Shown: positions 12,088 to 24,083, counted from the stretch's first letter. The stretch is 40,000 nt of DNA from Chrysomallon squamiferum (GCA_012295275.1 CM022665.1:5530401-5570400), one strand, 5' to 3'. The notes: generated by a model from the sequence alone, not told the origin. Numbers and translations are program-made.

Positions 12088-12116
12088 TTCATTCATCCAT
12101 CCATCTATCCATCCAT

Positions 12117-12148
<32 letters not shown>

Positions 12149-12345
12149 ACATACATACATACATACATACAAACATTCATATATATATATACATATATAA
12201 ATACAAACATACATGCATACATACATACAAACCTACATATATAGATACATACAAACGTACATACATAGATACATAGATACATACATACATACATACATAC
12301 ATACATACATACATACATACGTACATACGTACATACGTACATACA
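12088..12345. repeat. Compound (ATCC)n/(ACAT)n tetranucleotide array
   Basis: The array changes from ATCC units (about 12093-12142) to ACAT units with AT, GATA and CGTA variants up to 12345. The minus-strand open frame with MYVC/GWMD repeats is an artefact of the tetranucleotides. A looser ACAT/CA tail continues to about 12440. Confidence 0.95.
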
Positions 12346-12775
12346 TACATACACCGTATGAAAACAGAAATTAAATTACTTTATACACATACATATACAC
12401 ACATGCACACACACATCATACGTACATACACACATACATGCAATTTAAGAGTATCAACAGCTGATACACATTCCTGACAAAGGGATCGGTATCTTTTACA
12501 TGAATAAATCTCTGTTGATAGGAATTGTCTTACTCCTGTCTGTAAAAAAACAACAATCCAGGCTTTTAAAGTGCAGAAGTCAGATATAATTATTACGAAA
12601 CTCACTTATCGCTGAAAAAATCAATGTACTCACGTATCTTTTTAAACAAAGCGTATTTTTTATTTGTCTGCTGTAGATTTGTGAAAAATATCTGAAATAC
12701 AGAAATGTTCTTCAATGCAAAATATAAAATGCAAAATATAAAAACGAAATCAAAGAATCATAACCACCGAATTTG

Positions 12776-12777
<2 letters not shown>

Positions 12778-12854
<77 letters not shown>
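12778..12854. repeat. (TTA)n microsatellite
   Basis: About 25 perfect TTA triplets bounded by unique DNA. Same motif and strand as the array at 10844-10957. Confidence 0.97.
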
Positions 12855-13440
12855 GATCAGCAAAAACTGTAAGAGAAATATATTGAATGCATTTAGGCCA
12901 TGTCAACACGCTATTAAATAGAATCAAGCCATTTGTATACATCGCCAAATGTTGCCTTTAGTATTGAGATAATTACATCCCAAAACGTATTTAGAGATAA
13001 TTACTGGCAGGGAGGCAGCAATTAAAATCGATAACCTTTGCTGCATACTGATGTCATGGAGTTCCAAAATTTTGTGTGTTTCTTTTTGGAAGCAGGTCAC
13101 GGTTTTGTATAACTGCCCACATAAACATTTAGTGGTTTAACGTATTTTTTTCCACAATAGAAAACTTGAGTATTCCTCCAAACGAATCCACTTTGTTGAA
13201 TATTAAAAATAAATTATTCGTTTTAAAAAATCGATGGTGGTGGTGATGTCAGAAATGACGATAATATGAGTATTTGTAAAGAAGAGAAGAAGTGTTATAG
13301 ACGTTGTATATCAGCCAAACCAAGAGTCAAGGAAGAAAACTGTTATTGCTACGTTTTTGCATTATAACATAAACTAGCAAAGGCAGTACATACCAAGAAC
13401 TTTGTTACCAGGTAATAATACGCTGGCTGGAACGAGAATA
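12855..13440. other. Spacer, no gene seen
   Basis: Unique AT-rich DNA between the TTA array and the SINE-like relic. The right-hand 60 to 80 bases could be the body of that element. Confidence 0.45.
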
Positions 13441-13524
13441 AGTCCCATGGACCCCCACCTACGAGGAATCGATCCTAAACTGATTAGTCATCAGACGAGA
13501 GCTTCACCAATGAGCTACGTGACT
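13441..13524 (-). mobile_element. tRNA-derived SINE-like relic
   Basis: Read on the minus strand, this begins like a tRNA. It has an A-box TAGCTCATTGG (plus-strand positions 13507-13517) and a B-box GGATCGATTCC (13465-13475) about 31 bases apart, the spacing of pol III internal promoters. The T-arm and a partial D-arm can be drawn, and CTGA/TCAG can pair as an anticodon stem. The bases that should form the 3' acceptor strand do not pair with the 5' strand, and the loop lacks the normal T before the anticodon, so it is not a functional tRNA. A SINE head or a tRNA pseudogene fits best. The element body would extend left on the plus strand, to about 13380, but its end and tail are unclear. Confidence 0.55.
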
Positions 13525-13632
13525 CGACTTAGTATTTATTTATAAAAACAAATGTATTTGTTAGAAAAAAAGTCTTTGAAAATTGTGGCTTCGTGCATAT
13601 GTTTGCAGCTCTTTTTTTTATATAATAATAAT

Positions 13633-13653
13633 AAAAAAAAAAAAAAAAAAAAA
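13633..13653. repeat. Poly(A) run of 21
   Basis: Uninterrupted A run flanked by AAT triplets on both sides. Confidence 0.85.
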
Positions 13654-13872
13654 TAATAATACTTTCCGGTATACGTTGTTTCTTTGAGCCTTCGAGAACG
13701 TCTGAATCCACGTTTATATTATTCATGCGTTTTATCTGCTTTCATCGGAATCTTTCAAAAAAACATTTTGCCATTAATTTGCTAAAAACATCAGAAATAG
13801 TTATTCATTATTTACACGGCCAGAACTTTGTTTAAAATGTGAACAGTTTAATAGGTTCTGCTCATCATATTG

Positions 13873-14036
13873 TCAGACAGCTGCTAAAAGCACTAAGCGA
13901 GATTTGTTTTCTGATATAACATGTCTTCGCGTTTGTCGAAGCTCTGCAATCGATCTCATGGTGATGGAAATGTGATGTTCTGCTTTTCCCTGTCTGGACA
14001 TAACGATGTTCCGACGCTTATCTGGTGGTCTGGTTG
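13873..14036 (-). CDS. Candidate terminal exon (minus strand), unrecognised
   Basis: On the minus strand a pyrimidine-biased stretch ends in GTAAAAG. It is followed by two bases and 54 codons ending in TGA. The frame reads TRPPDKRRNIVMSRQG near the start and is rich in Arg, Lys and Ser. It ends KSRLVLLAAV. Base composition is closer to coding DNA than the flanks. The 2-base start phase would join in frame to the donor of the minus-strand candidate at 24084-24216. The region is inside no other assigned gene. No polyadenylation site was checked convincingly, and no family is recognised. A chance open frame remains quite possible. Confidence 0.22.
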
Positions 14037-14261
14037 CTTTTACATACAGACAAACAGTTATATACAAATACTAATGGATATACAGTGTCACTCACGTATA
14101 TGTACTCTAATAGTATACACATATTACAAGCTGTCGTGCATTCTAGAAATACCAATATGCCCATTTACCAGAAATATCGTTAACTGTATTATAATAAATA
14201 TTTTTGATTTTCTAATATTCTAATTCAAACATATTTAAATAAATTCACACTTCATTTCAGT

Positions 14262-14262
14262 T

Positions 14263-14305
<43 letters not shown>

Positions 14306-14330
14306 TTCATTCATTCATTCGTTCATTCGT
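14262..14330. repeat. (TTTA)n/(TTCA)n microsatellite
   Basis: Perfect TTTA units pass into TTCA and TTCG units at the right end. Confidence 0.95.
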
Positions 14331-15675
14331 TACTGTTATAAAATTATACGTCATAAGGCAAAAATTCATGTAAACATACCATACACATAAAACACCCTAT
14401 ATTCTAACAAACACCCACCTAATCAAAGAATGGCATGCATTGTAATAGAAATGCGCACAAATACATAGACAAAAAAATATACATAAAAGCACTCAATCAT
14501 TTGGAAACAAAAGCAGTGATAAAGAAAGCCTTACATATGTATCACATGTTAGAAAAAAACCCCATACAAACACAAGTCCATAGGCGAAACAGTATAAAAA
14601 CAAACACACGAATATACATGAATACAGAAAAAAATAAAAGCATCATTATTCAGTTATGACAAACACATAGATAGAGACGCATACATATAAATACACACAT
14701 CCTAATACACACTCTAAAACTTTTAATAACTAGTTCATAAAAAATCTTAAAGGCTCAAACTGTGTTAAGGTGAAACAAAAACGCGTGCAGGTTAATTTGA
14801 AAACAATACGATAACAAAATCTGACAACCATAAGCTTTGCGTAAGTAGATAAAAGATGTCAAATGACCTTTTGTAAAGAATGTATAGATACATCAGAGAA
14901 CAATGTTTTGGAGACTGTACTTTAAATAATATTTAAAGCATTTTTTAATTCTGGAAGAATTATCAGTGTTAACTTTGTTAATTTTAAAAGCCATATTTAA
15001 TTTGTAATTATAGACATCTGATTTTTATTTCAGTTCAATACAATAGCACGATTTTAAAATTACATTTTCTGGTATTTATTGAAAACATTATTGATCTGGT
15101 GTTTCAAATAATTTTCTAAATCTCATTAAGGAGGAATTCTTTGCTGTAGTGGCTGTGCTTGGTTTCCTTTCTAATTTATTTAAAATCTATATTACTTTTA
15201 AAATTTTCATTTGGTTTTGTGTTGGGTTTTTTTTGGTTGTTATTTTTTTATTTTTTTTTTACTTAATTTTATTTTATTTTGAATTATTTTTATTTTTCTT
15301 TGACTTCTATTAGCATTTCGATTTACAAAAGAATAAACTTACATTTCAGAAAACTGAGCCCACTAATAAATGTTGCACATAGGACAAAATAAAAATGTAA
15401 TAAAAACTGAAACAGAATAACAGAAATGTATTGTGAGTAAAGTGATTAATGGGAGATCTCTGATAACAGTGACAGCAATTAGAAACATGTAACACCTGCT
15501 TCATAATAACTCAAACAACAATAGGCTTTCCGTAAGCAGATCACATCCTTTTTCTAGTCCAGCTTTTGTCAGGTTGAAACACACAGTAATCGATAGTGTA
15601 AATGTTTACCTTCCTAATGTATCTGAAGATGAGGTTTTGATCATCTTTTTATTATTATATCATTAAAACCTACAT
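14331..15675. other. AT-rich spacer
   Basis: No gene seen. The plus-strand frame at 14435-14659 is lysine- and asparagine-rich because of A richness and has no coding character. T-rich DNA lies at 15220-15300. Confidence 0.5.
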
Positions 15676-15973
15676 AATGTTCAGCTGATGCTTCCTATAA
15701 TATTTAGATGATGCCATGTATACAATATTCAGTTAATACTACATATAATGTTCAATTCATGCTACACAAAATGTTCATTTGATGCTATTTATAATGTTAA
15801 GTTGATACTGTGTATGATATTCAGCGGACACTATGGATGATGTTCTGTTGATGCTACACATAATGTTCGGTTGATGATATGTGTAGTGTTCAGTTAATAC
15901 TATAAATATAACGTTGTGTTAGTTATGTATATAATATTGTTACTACAAACAATGATCTGTTGATGCAAAATAT
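15676..15973. repeat. Ancient 23-bp minisatellite, strongly diverged
   Basis: Thirteen consecutive units can be laid out by eye. Ten are exactly 23 bases, two are 25 and one is 18, for a total of 298. Each begins AATGTTCAG or a close variant and ends near CTACATAT. Units differ from each other at many positions, so the array is old. Nothing in the open-frame content suggests coding. Confidence 0.85.
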
Positions 15974-16200
15974 GTCATCGCTCGTAAAGATTCGCAAGTA
16001 CACTTTTGACGATAAAACGGTAAAACGGTAAAACGTGATTTTGCAAGTTCGTATAATATTTATTTCATCACGTTACTATTATTCCAGCGTTGACATTGAA
16101 GGATGACAATCATGTTCTTGAATAAGACAGTAATTCCGGCAAGGGACGTTCTACCAATTTCTCGTAGTCTTAGCAGCAATATGTCGTCTTTCTCTTCTTC

Positions 16201-16222
16201 TTTTTTTTTTTTTTTTTTTTTT
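16201..16222. repeat. Poly(T) run of 22
   Basis: Uninterrupted T run after TCTTCTTC, about 380 bases upstream of the secreted-protein gene's splice or promoter region. Confidence 0.85.
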
Positions 16223-16600
16223 GTAACTTTGCTGCAGCTAAGATTCTTTTGTTGGTGGGTCTGTGGATATACACGCTCATTCGATTCAGTGTGTCCTCTG
16301 TATATTTGTATTCCGGTGAAAACCAACTCCCTTGCGACACCAACAGTATAAGTAATTCATTATCTGTTTCTGTGAGATAACTCTAGAGAGGTCGTTTTAT
16401 TGTCTCTAATAATAATGTGTACCAAGAGTTTGGTTGTTTCTGCTCAGACGTCAGGATGTGAGTTTCGTTTCTGGAATTCAAATCTACTGCCACGACTCCG
16501 GTTTCGTAATAACCGAACTTTCCTTACCTAAAAGGACAACCAAAAAAAAAAAAAAATAATAATTTTTCTTAGTTTCTACTTTCCGTTGATTTTTATTGCA
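16223..16600. other. Upstream flank of the secreted-protein gene
   Basis: Unique DNA with a short A run at about 16541-16555. The segment around 16445-16520 contains GGAATTCAAATC, whose complement resembles a degenerate pol III B-box, but there is no A-box at the right distance. TTTTTATTGCAG ending at 16601 is a good splice acceptor, so a 5' untranslated exon further upstream is possible. Confidence 0.4.
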
Positions 16601-16611
16601 GGTTTCTGTGA

Positions 16612-16706
16612 TGACGTAGTGACGTTTTTCGCCAGTTTCTTCGTTTGTGTTGCCACAACAGACGTTTCTTCGATGACACATCCTTTTCTCTAGACTCGCA
16701 ACCAAT
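16612..16706 (+). promoter_or_regulatory. Possible promoter-proximal motifs
   Basis: Two TGACGT half-sites (16612-16617 and 16620-16625) stand eight bases apart, about 140 bases before the first ATG of the secreted-protein gene. An ACCAAT sequence lies at 16701-16706. TGACGT is the core of CRE/ATF-type sites and CCAAT is a common proximal element. If the acceptor at 16600-16601 is used, this stretch is 5' untranslated exon and not promoter. No clear TATA box was seen. Confidence 0.25.
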
Positions 16707-16757
16707 AATGGATGACTGCATTCTGATGTCCTACACTAACGAGATTATTACGTCCCT

Positions 16758-16910
16758 ATGGAAATGATACGCACTGTGATATCGACGACGACGACTACGA
16801 TGCCTGACAACATGACTGGCGTCACACGCGTTGGCAGGACGTTCATGTCTGGTGTTTTGTCAAATGTCTGCTTTGTGGTTTTGTTGACCTTTGTCGTCGC
16901 TGTAAAACAG
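16758..16910 (+). CDS. Secreted cysteine-rich protein, exon 1 (signal peptide)
   Basis: First coding exon of a three-exon gene whose product I do not recognise. From the first ATG it encodes 51 residues and ends in AAACAG before GTAAGAATAA, a strong donor in phase 0. An in-frame TAA lies upstream at 16737-16739. The last 20 or so residues (SNVCFVVLLTFVVAVKQ) form a typical signal-peptide hydrophobic core, so the product is predicted to enter the secretory pathway. The N-terminal part with five Thr in a row is unusually long for a signal peptide. Internal ATGs at residues 15, 19 (both with A at -3) and 30 would give a more normal leader, so the true start is uncertain. Intron 1 is 7,770 bases. 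Confidence 0.72.
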
Positions 16911-17316
16911 GTAAGAATAAATTCCATTCAGTTTTGTTTATTGTGCGTTCTGTCACATGGGACTGGAGTGAATTATGTCTGTTTGTCTCTGTGTGTAAGT
17001 GTGTGAGTGTCATGTGGGTAGGAATAAGTGACACTGCGATAATTTACATCGATTTAGATATCAACGAACCTGTATTTATAATGTGTAGAGGTGTTTTTTT
17101 TGTCTTCTATTTTCTTTATTTCTTTATCTATTGTTATTATTATAACTATATTTTCGTTAATTTTTAATTAATTAATTTATTTGTTGTTATTATTATTACG
17201 TTTTCGTTAATTTTTATTTCTTTGTATTTTGTTTGTTTGTCTTGTAATAGAATTAGGATATGTCTACTGTTTATGACTATTCTTTTTTTCTTTTATTTAC
17301 ATTTCTATGGGATTCT

Positions 17317-17351
<35 letters not shown>

Positions 17352-17825
17352 TTATTATTATCAGTTGGGGTTTTGTCATCTCTTTTGTCTGTAATGGAGT
17401 ACATTTTGTTCTTCCTGTTTTTACCAGCCTTTTTTCTGTACACTTGTGTCACTGGAGTTATTCTTGTCACAGAATCAACATTCTAAAACCATCCTCAGCT
17501 GGACTGGAACTCAAACATTCATTTGTCTTTTAGGTCTCAGTTTGCTAATGGCTGGCAATGTTTGACCAGCTTTGACTTCAAAGCTTCATCATGTTTTCTA
17601 TGACTTCTTTTGATCGCTTTGCACTTTGCTCTTAAATCGTGCAAAGAGCTGCAATTAAAAAAAAAAAAAAAAAAAAAAAAGATAGAATCTAATGGAGGAA
17701 TCCTTTATCCTGTAATTATTGCAGATTTCTGATTTAAAACATTTCTGACAAGTTAATATTTTCGTAAAGAAAAAAAAATGGATAAAAAGAAACATTAATA
17801 AATTCGTTTTAGTATCAGTTTCCAT
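16911..17825. other. Intron 1, left part: low-complexity DNA
   Basis: It contains (TTTA)n at about 17316-17360, T/TTA-rich stretches, and an uninterrupted run of 24 A at 17657-17680. GGACTGGAACTCAAAC (17502-17517) weakly resembles the complement of a pol III B-box with no partner. No plus-strand exon seen. Confidence 0.5.
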
Positions 17826-17953
17826 TTAGAAAGTTGTTTGAACTGTGGAAAGTAGATTATAAAATGACCATGCAGTTGTTACGACTCCTGCTTCTATCAG
17901 CAGAACCGTTATCAAAGCTACAATCAGATGAATCCCGTTATGATCAGATTTTC
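17826..17953 (-). CDS. Candidate terminal exon with a membrane segment (minus strand)
   Basis: On the minus strand a pyrimidine-rich tract ends in AGTCTAG. It is followed by two bases and 42 codons ending in TAA. The frame contains IHLIVALITVLLIEAG, a strongly hydrophobic stretch long enough to span a membrane, followed by polar residues and a short tail ending TVQTTF. The open frame continues upstream of the acceptor to about 18044, so the boundary is uncertain. The 2-base phase fits the donor of the 24084-24216 candidate. It lies antisense in intron 1 of the secreted-protein gene. The family is unrecognised. Hydrophobic frames arise easily in T-rich DNA, so confidence is low. Confidence 0.22.
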
Positions 17954-18282
17954 CTAGACTAAAGCTTATCGGGAAAAGAAATGATTCCCAAAAGACTCGA
18001 AATCCATTAGGTTCGTTCGTTACAGAATTGAAATTGTGTAGCAATATAAAACATTATCTCTGGCGATAAAATGTTCCACTGTTGCATTCCAGGACCTTAC
18101 TTGATACCTCTGGGATTCAAAATGAACAGCTATATACTGCTGAGGTGGTATCAGAATAATGCTTATAGTTGCTTTTAATGTTTTGAGTTCCCCTGTTTAA
18201 TCAGTTTTCAATGAAAGTATTGAGTTAATAACAATATTTTAGGTGCTTCATAATTTGAGAAAGAAATATTTCATGAAGTTTT

Positions 18283-18505
18283 GTACTGTAGTAGTAGTAG
18301 TCATATTAATATTAGCTTTTGTTGTATAGTAGCTGTAGGAGAATGAGAGGACGTCGAGGAGCAGGAATAGCAATATTACCAGCTATATTAATATACATCG
18401 TAATTTTAATAACAATAATAATGACAGTAGTAGGTTTAATACTAAAGGTAGAATTGGTAGTAGCAGAAGTAGTTGTAGTAGTATCAGAAGAAGTAGAGTT
18501 AATCT
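18283..18505. repeat. Cryptic AGT tract in intron 1
   Basis: Imperfect AGT, AAT and GTA triplets. Valine- and leucine-rich open frames on the two strands are repeat shadows. Confidence 0.8.
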
Positions 18506-18865
18506 TTTATCAAAATTTCCGAAATAAAAACTTTTTTCATGCACAAACGTATTACCCCAAAAATATATAATACTATATATATATATGTGCGATATGTAGA
18601 AACTGTACATATAAATGGACTTCATTTTCAGAAATTCCGAAAGTAGCAAAAATGATGGCAGTAATGTCTGTATTTCAATATGGCTCTTGTTTTTCATTTC
18701 TATTTCTCTTTTATTCAAAATCCTGTATTAGTGCGTCTAATGAGTTTCACTAATACGATGGTCGATAATGCTCGATATTATAAAAAAAAAAATTAAAAAA
18801 AATATTTCTGTTAAACTGATTTTTTCTTTTTCTTTTCTTGATTTCTTTACTTTTGATGTTAGACT

Positions 18866-18866
<1 letters not shown>

Positions 18867-18897
<31 letters not shown>
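18867..18897. repeat. Poly(T) run of 31
   Basis: Uninterrupted T run inside intron 1. Confidence 0.88.
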
Positions 18898-18903
<6 letters not shown>

Positions 18904-19884
18904 TTCAAATGAAAATATAAAAATCAATACCATGAACTATGTATTCATAGTTAATATTAAATAACTAGATTTGGGAATAAACAGAAAGTGTCAGATTTAA
19001 GAATTGCTAATCTGTGTTATAACATATTTATATTTGATTATTATTACAGATTGTGCCTATAGGTTTTGAATAAATGAGATCTGAGCGAGGAAATTAAGTG
19101 TCACAGACTAATCTTATCGCTAAGCTGGTCAACACTCACCTAGCAAGTTTTGTTATATACGGTTTTTAATATACGATTCATTAGTCGATGGGAAAATAAC
19201 ACAATCAGATATTTATGACTAATGTGAAAATGAAATTTTTATTACGATAATCGATCACCGAAGTTGAGCGAAAAGAAATCTCGATCCACAGAAAGCGATT
19301 AAAGAACACTGTGTCACCCTGACCACAATTCGTTATCTAACGAAAATTTATTACTCGTAACACAACACAAAGCTTAAATTACAAATCTCTCTTAAGCTCG
19401 TCTAATGCTCTAATCACAGATCGGAACAAATTAGCTTCCGTTATGGCTTTCTACGACTACGTTATTTTTCAGACAACAAACATTTTAAAAAGTTATTCTG
19501 CCTTTCAGGGCATTGAGAAAAATAACATTAGATCGGTGTGTGGTATATTTTTTTTTTTTTTTGTTTTATGGACTAAAACATCTACTGGTTCTGTAGACAC
19601 GGAGTCTCTGTTCTTTGGGTGTAAAATTAAGTTATTTTATATCAGTTTTTTGTACCAAATCGACTCCACTAAAATCCACAAAGTAGACGGGTTTGAATGA
19701 AGCTCGTCTATTAAAGACACACTATCTGGAATTTTCTGAATTATGTCTCGTTTCTCATTGTTTGTTTGAAGATATTATCATTATTATTACGAATTGTTAT
19801 TGGGTCTTTTTTCTATAATGAAAATATTTATTGTACCGCTTGACTATAAACATGCAATTCATTCCAAAAAAATGTTACATACAT
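18898..19884. other. Intron 1 unique DNA
   Basis: No exon on either strand that I can support. The frame at 19443-19700 runs through a T14 stretch and has no flanking splice sites of quality. Confidence 0.45.
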
Positions 19885-19919
19885 ATTTCAAAAGTACGAT
19901 GTAAATATACTTTTGAAAT
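19885..19919. repeat. Perfect 12-bp inverted repeat
   Basis: ATTTCAAAAGTA (19885-19896) and its exact complement TACTTTTGAAAT (19908-19919) are separated by 11 bases. It could form a cruciform or RNA hairpin. It is too short for a microRNA precursor. Confidence 0.8.
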
Positions 19920-20040
19920 TCTAGTAGTCTACATGATGCCTTTGTTAGAACTATAAATCTTTCAATGAAAAAATGAATGTGAAGCTGTAAACAAAATGGT
20001 AGACACATCCAGAGGGAACCCGTCTATTTTGGACCGATCG

Positions 20041-20375
20041 ATGTTTTTTGTTTGTTGTTGCGTTTTGTTTCCGTATTTTTTTATTTTTTTTTATTTTTTT
20101 GGGGTGGGGCTTAATTTTCTTTCTTTCTTTTTATTATTATTATATTTTTTGTTGTTGTTTTTGTGAGTTTTTTCGTGTTTATTTTTTATTATTAATTATT
20201 TTTTTTTATTATTTTTTTTTATTAATATTTTTGTTTTGTTGTATTGTTGTTGTTATTGTTTTTGCTTGGCTTTTGCTTTTATATTTTGTTGTGCTGTTGG
20301 GTCTTTTTTATTGGGTTTTTTTTGGGGGGGGGATGGGTGGGCTTGCTTTTTCATTTTTTTATTATTATTCCATTA
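20041..20375. repeat. T/G-rich strand-skewed tract
   Basis: About 335 bases almost lacking C and poor in A on the plus strand, including GGGGTGGGG (20101-20109) and G10 followed by ATGGGTGGG (20324-20342). Open frames here are phenylalanine- and leucine-rich shadows. The bias suggests expansion of simple sequence or a strand-specific mutational process. Confidence 0.75.
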
Positions 20376-21499
<1,124 letters not shown>

Positions 21500-22588
21500 T
21501 TTGATATTTCAGTTTATATGCCTGCTTTAAAAAATAATGTTTTGTCCATTATTGCCAGCAGAGTCATTATAAAAATTATACAACAAATCTGATAATATTT
21601 CATAACACTCGTCATTTGGAGTGAAAATTACTATACCCGTATGGCTGCATTAAAACAAATAACACTTTCATCACGCTTGCATCATGCTCGAAGAAAGCTA
21701 TAACGAGACATATAAGTTCTGTACGTTTGTGTTTGAACAAGTCACTGGGGTAATGGAATTTTCTATTACATCATTAAGCTTTACATTTATGTTTTAAGAG
21801 CCTGTGGGCCAGTATTTTGGAAACAGAATATGTTTCGTTAGATGCTTGTGTTAGATTGAGAACTGTTCCAAAGGGAATATCGAGTGTGTATCAAAGAAAC
21901 TGTCCGACGTATTGCCTGCTACAGTGTTACCTGCTGATTTTCTAAAATCTGTAGAAGTCTTGAACTTTAAATACCAATTATGAATATATTTTAAATTTAA
22001 ATTATTAATAGTAGTAGTAGTAGTAGTAGTAATAGTAGTTGTAGTGGGGGTAGCAGTAGTAGTAGTAGTAGCAACAACAACAACAAAAATAATAACAGCT
22101 ACAAAACTGATATGCTCTTTCTCACAAGATTAAAAAGCGATTTAACTGAATACAATACCTCTATTGCTTTAAAGTGGGGTGAACATCGCTTTCATATATC
22201 ACTGATAATTAATTAATACTGGAAGACGGGAACCCTGTACCTTTGAAGCCACCAGCTTTATCAAATGTGTAAATTCAACAGAGCGTGCAGCATCAGCTGA
22301 ACTCTTCAGATCTGACGAGAAAACCATTGTGAGAGATGCGGTTTTCATACCTCAGAAAAATCATCGTCACATACAAAACAATGTGTGATAATCTAACGTT
22401 AAAATGTGTTGAGACGTCATAAATCAGTCTGCTAAATTAAATGTTTATAGCTTTTTCTTTATGTTTCGTTGCGTTCTGTTACTAAGAGCTGTGCGCAAAT
22501 CTTCCGGATTACTGAACACAAATACTCAGAAACATTTATGGACAGCCTTTATTCTTGACCCACATATGCCATGACCCTGAGGGATTTA
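21500..22588. other. Intron 1 unique DNA with an AGT tract
   Basis: A compact (AGT)n tract lies at about 22009-22085, ending in (CAA)n. No exon supported. A 14-base match at 22335-22348 (GATGCGGTTTTCAT) resembles the start of the repeat copy near 33763. Confidence 0.45.
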
Positions 22589-22613
22589 TTTTTTTTTTTT
22601 TTTTTTTTTTTTT
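22589..22613. repeat. Poly(T) run of 25
   Basis: Uninterrupted T run in intron 1. Confidence 0.88.
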
Positions 22614-22866
22614 AATGTTCTTCTCCAGGAATATTTTGTATATTTTATACGTACAAGTTCGTTCATATGTGTATCTGTGAGTGTCTTTTTTTCAAATTGT
22701 CAAACGTTTTCATGTTTTTTCATTCATACCCAAAGGACAGTCACTGCTACATCACAGCTACACCAAGCCCGGTTCTAAATCGCACTCCTAGCATCAGATC
22801 AGTGAACGCTTAGACGGATAAAGATACGTTTATTCAATGTAATAGCGCAGAGGGAAGCCTGTTTAA

Positions 22867-23001
22867 TCAGCACAGATCCGTTGTTATCCTTAATTTGTCT
22901 TTGGGGTCACCAACAAGAAGATCGTTATTGATTTCAACAGTATAAACCAGTGGATGGCAGTGCAGTGATCGTTTGCCCCAGCGAAATAATCTAAAGAAGT
23001 T
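22867..23001 (-). CDS. Candidate terminal exon (minus strand), unrecognised
   Basis: On the minus strand GGCACTGAAAAG is followed by 45 codons ending in TGA, phase 0. The frame contains NFFRLFRWGKRS and later YTVEINNDLLVGDPKDKL. Charged and hydrophobic residues are mixed as in a folded protein, and GC is higher than in the flanks. The acceptor is preceded by T-rich DNA (complement of the GAAAA tract at 23031-23068) but lacks pyrimidines just before the AG. It lies antisense in intron 1. No family recognised. Chance is a real alternative. Confidence 0.2.
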   Translation of the reverse strand, partial: NFFRLFRWGKRSLHCHPLVYTVEINNDLLVGDPKDKLRITTDLC

Positions 23002-23261
23002 CTTTTCAGTGCCAAAAAAATAAAAAAACAGAAAAGAAAAGAAAAGAAAAGAAAAAGAAAAAGAAAAACAGAAGAAGGAAAAAATTTCGATTTCACTTTT
23101 TTTTTTCTTTTTTTTTTTTTTTTCTCCCTGCTTTGATGCCATGTCAGTTACGTTTTAAAGCAATTACTGATTTAATACTGCAAATTGGTTGTCAAGAGAA
23201 ATTTTACTAAAACCTTTTTATCATGACTGTTGATTGTCTGTTTACTCGTATTGATTTTTCT

Positions 23262-23337
23262 CCTATTCTTATTTATTTCATTTTATTTATTCACTTTTTA
23301 TTTTATTCATTTATTTATTTATTTATTTATTTATTAA

Positions 23338-23375
<38 letters not shown>
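23262..23375. repeat. (TTTA)n and (TTA)n microsatellites
   Basis: Near-perfect TTTA units to about 23336 are followed by TTA units from about 23340 to 23373. A GT/GTAT-rich stretch follows at 23480-23730, where open frames with HTHT-like sequence are repeat shadows. Confidence 0.9.
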
Positions 23376-23889
23376 TTAAAAAAATGTTCATACTTTCATT
23401 AATTTTAGTTGTCCTGCAATTTGTCTTGTATTTATATGTAAAAATATGCACAAAATGTGTTATATAATTATAATGTCTGTATGTGTGCATGACTGTGAGT
23501 TACTGTGTGTGTGGTACATCAGTGTATGTCTATTTGCATTATGCATATATGTTACAGGAATATGTATGATTAAGTATTTATGTACAATCCCTGAAATGTT
23601 CAGGTAAAATGAATGTGTCCACACGTGTGTGTATGTATGTGTGTGTGTGCGTGTGTTTGATATGTATATGTATATAAACATACATAAATATATGTGTGTT
23701 TGTGTCTGTGTGTATGTGTTTCTGTATATATTTCTCTGAACAGGAAACCTTTGCATGTTTCTATTTAAAATCGCAGTGTGCACGTTTCGACTGCAAATAC
23801 TTTCAAGTTTGATGTGTCAGTCAATTCGACTCCATGTTCTTATTGTTTGTCTCTTAGTGTAATGTGTCACGTTACTACCGAAACTCATC

Positions 23890-23892
<3 letters not shown>

Positions 23893-23939
<47 letters not shown>
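23893..23939. repeat. Poly(T) run of 47
   Basis: The longest homopolymer in the window. It stands directly beside a GC-richer island (23960-24220) that contains a minus-strand exon candidate. A minus-strand processed copy with its poly(A) tail here would give this arrangement. Confidence 0.9.
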
Positions 23940-23940
<1 letters not shown>

Positions 23941-24083
23941 GATTGAAAAAACCACAACTTTGTTTAACGTCATTTTGAATCGGTTATTCAATCCGACAAA
24001 TAAAATTCGCGTGGCCTCGTTCTCCTGGGAATTGATGAAATTACATTTCGTACTTTACGGATTTCAGCTGAACGCTGGCATAC

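Noticed and set aside
12079-12354. Cys/Tyr/Val-rich minus-strand frame
   Set aside because: Translation of ATCC/ACAT tetranucleotides.
13441-13524. Functional tRNA gene on the minus strand
   Set aside because: The 3' acceptor strand does not pair and the anticodon loop lacks the conserved T, so it is kept only as a SINE-like relic.
22760-22800. B-box-like GGTTCTAAATC as a second SINE
   Set aside because: No A-box at the right distance, and the match is poor at key positions.
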